A stretch of DNA of 5,545 nucleotides from Rhodospirillales bacterium. GTDB lineage: Bacteria; Pseudomonadota; Alphaproteobacteria; UBA828. This document shows, piece after piece, positions 5,425-5,545 of the stretch (its first letter is position 1; each line of letters begins with the position of its first letter). Made by a program: the position numbers and the translations under genes. The notes beneath the pieces are model-generated. The model worked only from the letters and a program-made list of their open reading frames with translations, was not told the origin of the DNA and did no database searches. The stretch spans positions 1 through 5,545 of the forward strand of contig JAPOPO010000228.1 of the NCBI GenBank assembly GCA_026712885.1. The letters run 5' to 3'.

Positions 5425-5545
5425 ATGCTGAAGATGCGCGTCATCCCCTGCCTCGACGTCCACGCCGGGCGCGTGGTCAAGGGCGTGAACTTCGTCGATC
5501 TGGTGGATGCCGGAGACCCGGTGGAGCAGGCCAGGGTCTACGACG
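5425..5545 (+). CDS. hisF: Imidazole glycerol phosphate synthase, cyclase subunit HisF, N-terminal part (cut by window end)
   Basis: Forty codons are visible and the frame is still open at the window end; HisF is normally about 250-260 residues. The start MLKMRVIPCLDV, then GRVVKGVNFVDL and DAGDPVEQARVYD, is the classic HisF N-terminus. Asp11 in CLDV is the catalytic residue of the cyclase, and Lys19 in RVVKG is the conserved lysine at the HisH-facing end of the barrel. The ATG at 5425 is chosen over ATG 5434 because most HisF proteins begin three residues before the basic residue of this block (MLxxRxIPCLDV). No clear Shine-Dalgarno lies in the 24-bp gap after hisA, so translation may depend on ribosomes arriving from hisA. 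The second catalytic Asp (near 130) lies beyond the window. Confidence 0.96.
   Translation, partial: MLKMRVIPCLDVHAGRVVKGVNFVDLVDAGDPVEQARVYD

Overview
This is a GC-rich, gene-dense bacterial window with strong G/C bias at third codon positions, ATG/GTG starts and very short or overlapping gene junctions. The gene content fits an Alphaproteobacterium: a monofunctional hisB, a small DUF2628 membrane protein directly after it, then hisH, hisA and hisF. Class-level placement is inferred from this layout and the protein sequences, not from a marker gene.

Left part (1-1196, + strand): the last ~73 codons of a UbiD-type decarboxylase, then 25 bp later an NAD(P)-dependent extended SDR (epimerase/dehydratase family). 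They probably share a transcript.

Middle part (1206-2220, - strand): a LamB/YcsF-family protein (PxpA, 5-oxoprolinase subunit A type), followed downstream by a 43-codon gene for a small single-pass membrane protein (1206-1337). The small gene has its own GAGGAG ribosome binding site and ends 9 bp from the stop of the converging SDR gene. No PxpB or PxpC partner is visible.

Right part (2372-5545, + strand): a tightly packed histidine operon, hisB - DUF2628 - hisH - GNAT acetyltransferase - hisA - hisF (cut by the window end). HisB performs the imidazoleglycerol-phosphate dehydratase step, HisA isomerises ProFAR to PRFAR, and HisH/HisF form the glutamine amidotransferase/cyclase that turns PRFAR into IGP and AICAR. 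Two genes with no known role in histidine synthesis are embedded: the DUF2628 protein (1 bp after hisB) and the GNAT enzyme, joined by 4-base stop/start overlaps to hisH and hisA. The 151 bp between pxpA and hisB is the only divergent promoter region.

No RNA genes, mobile elements, CRISPR arrays or convincing intrinsic terminators were seen. Most of the window is ordinary housekeeping sequence. The items most worth a second look are the 43-aa membrane protein, the GNAT gene locked into the his operon, and the non-canonical PxpA subfamily.
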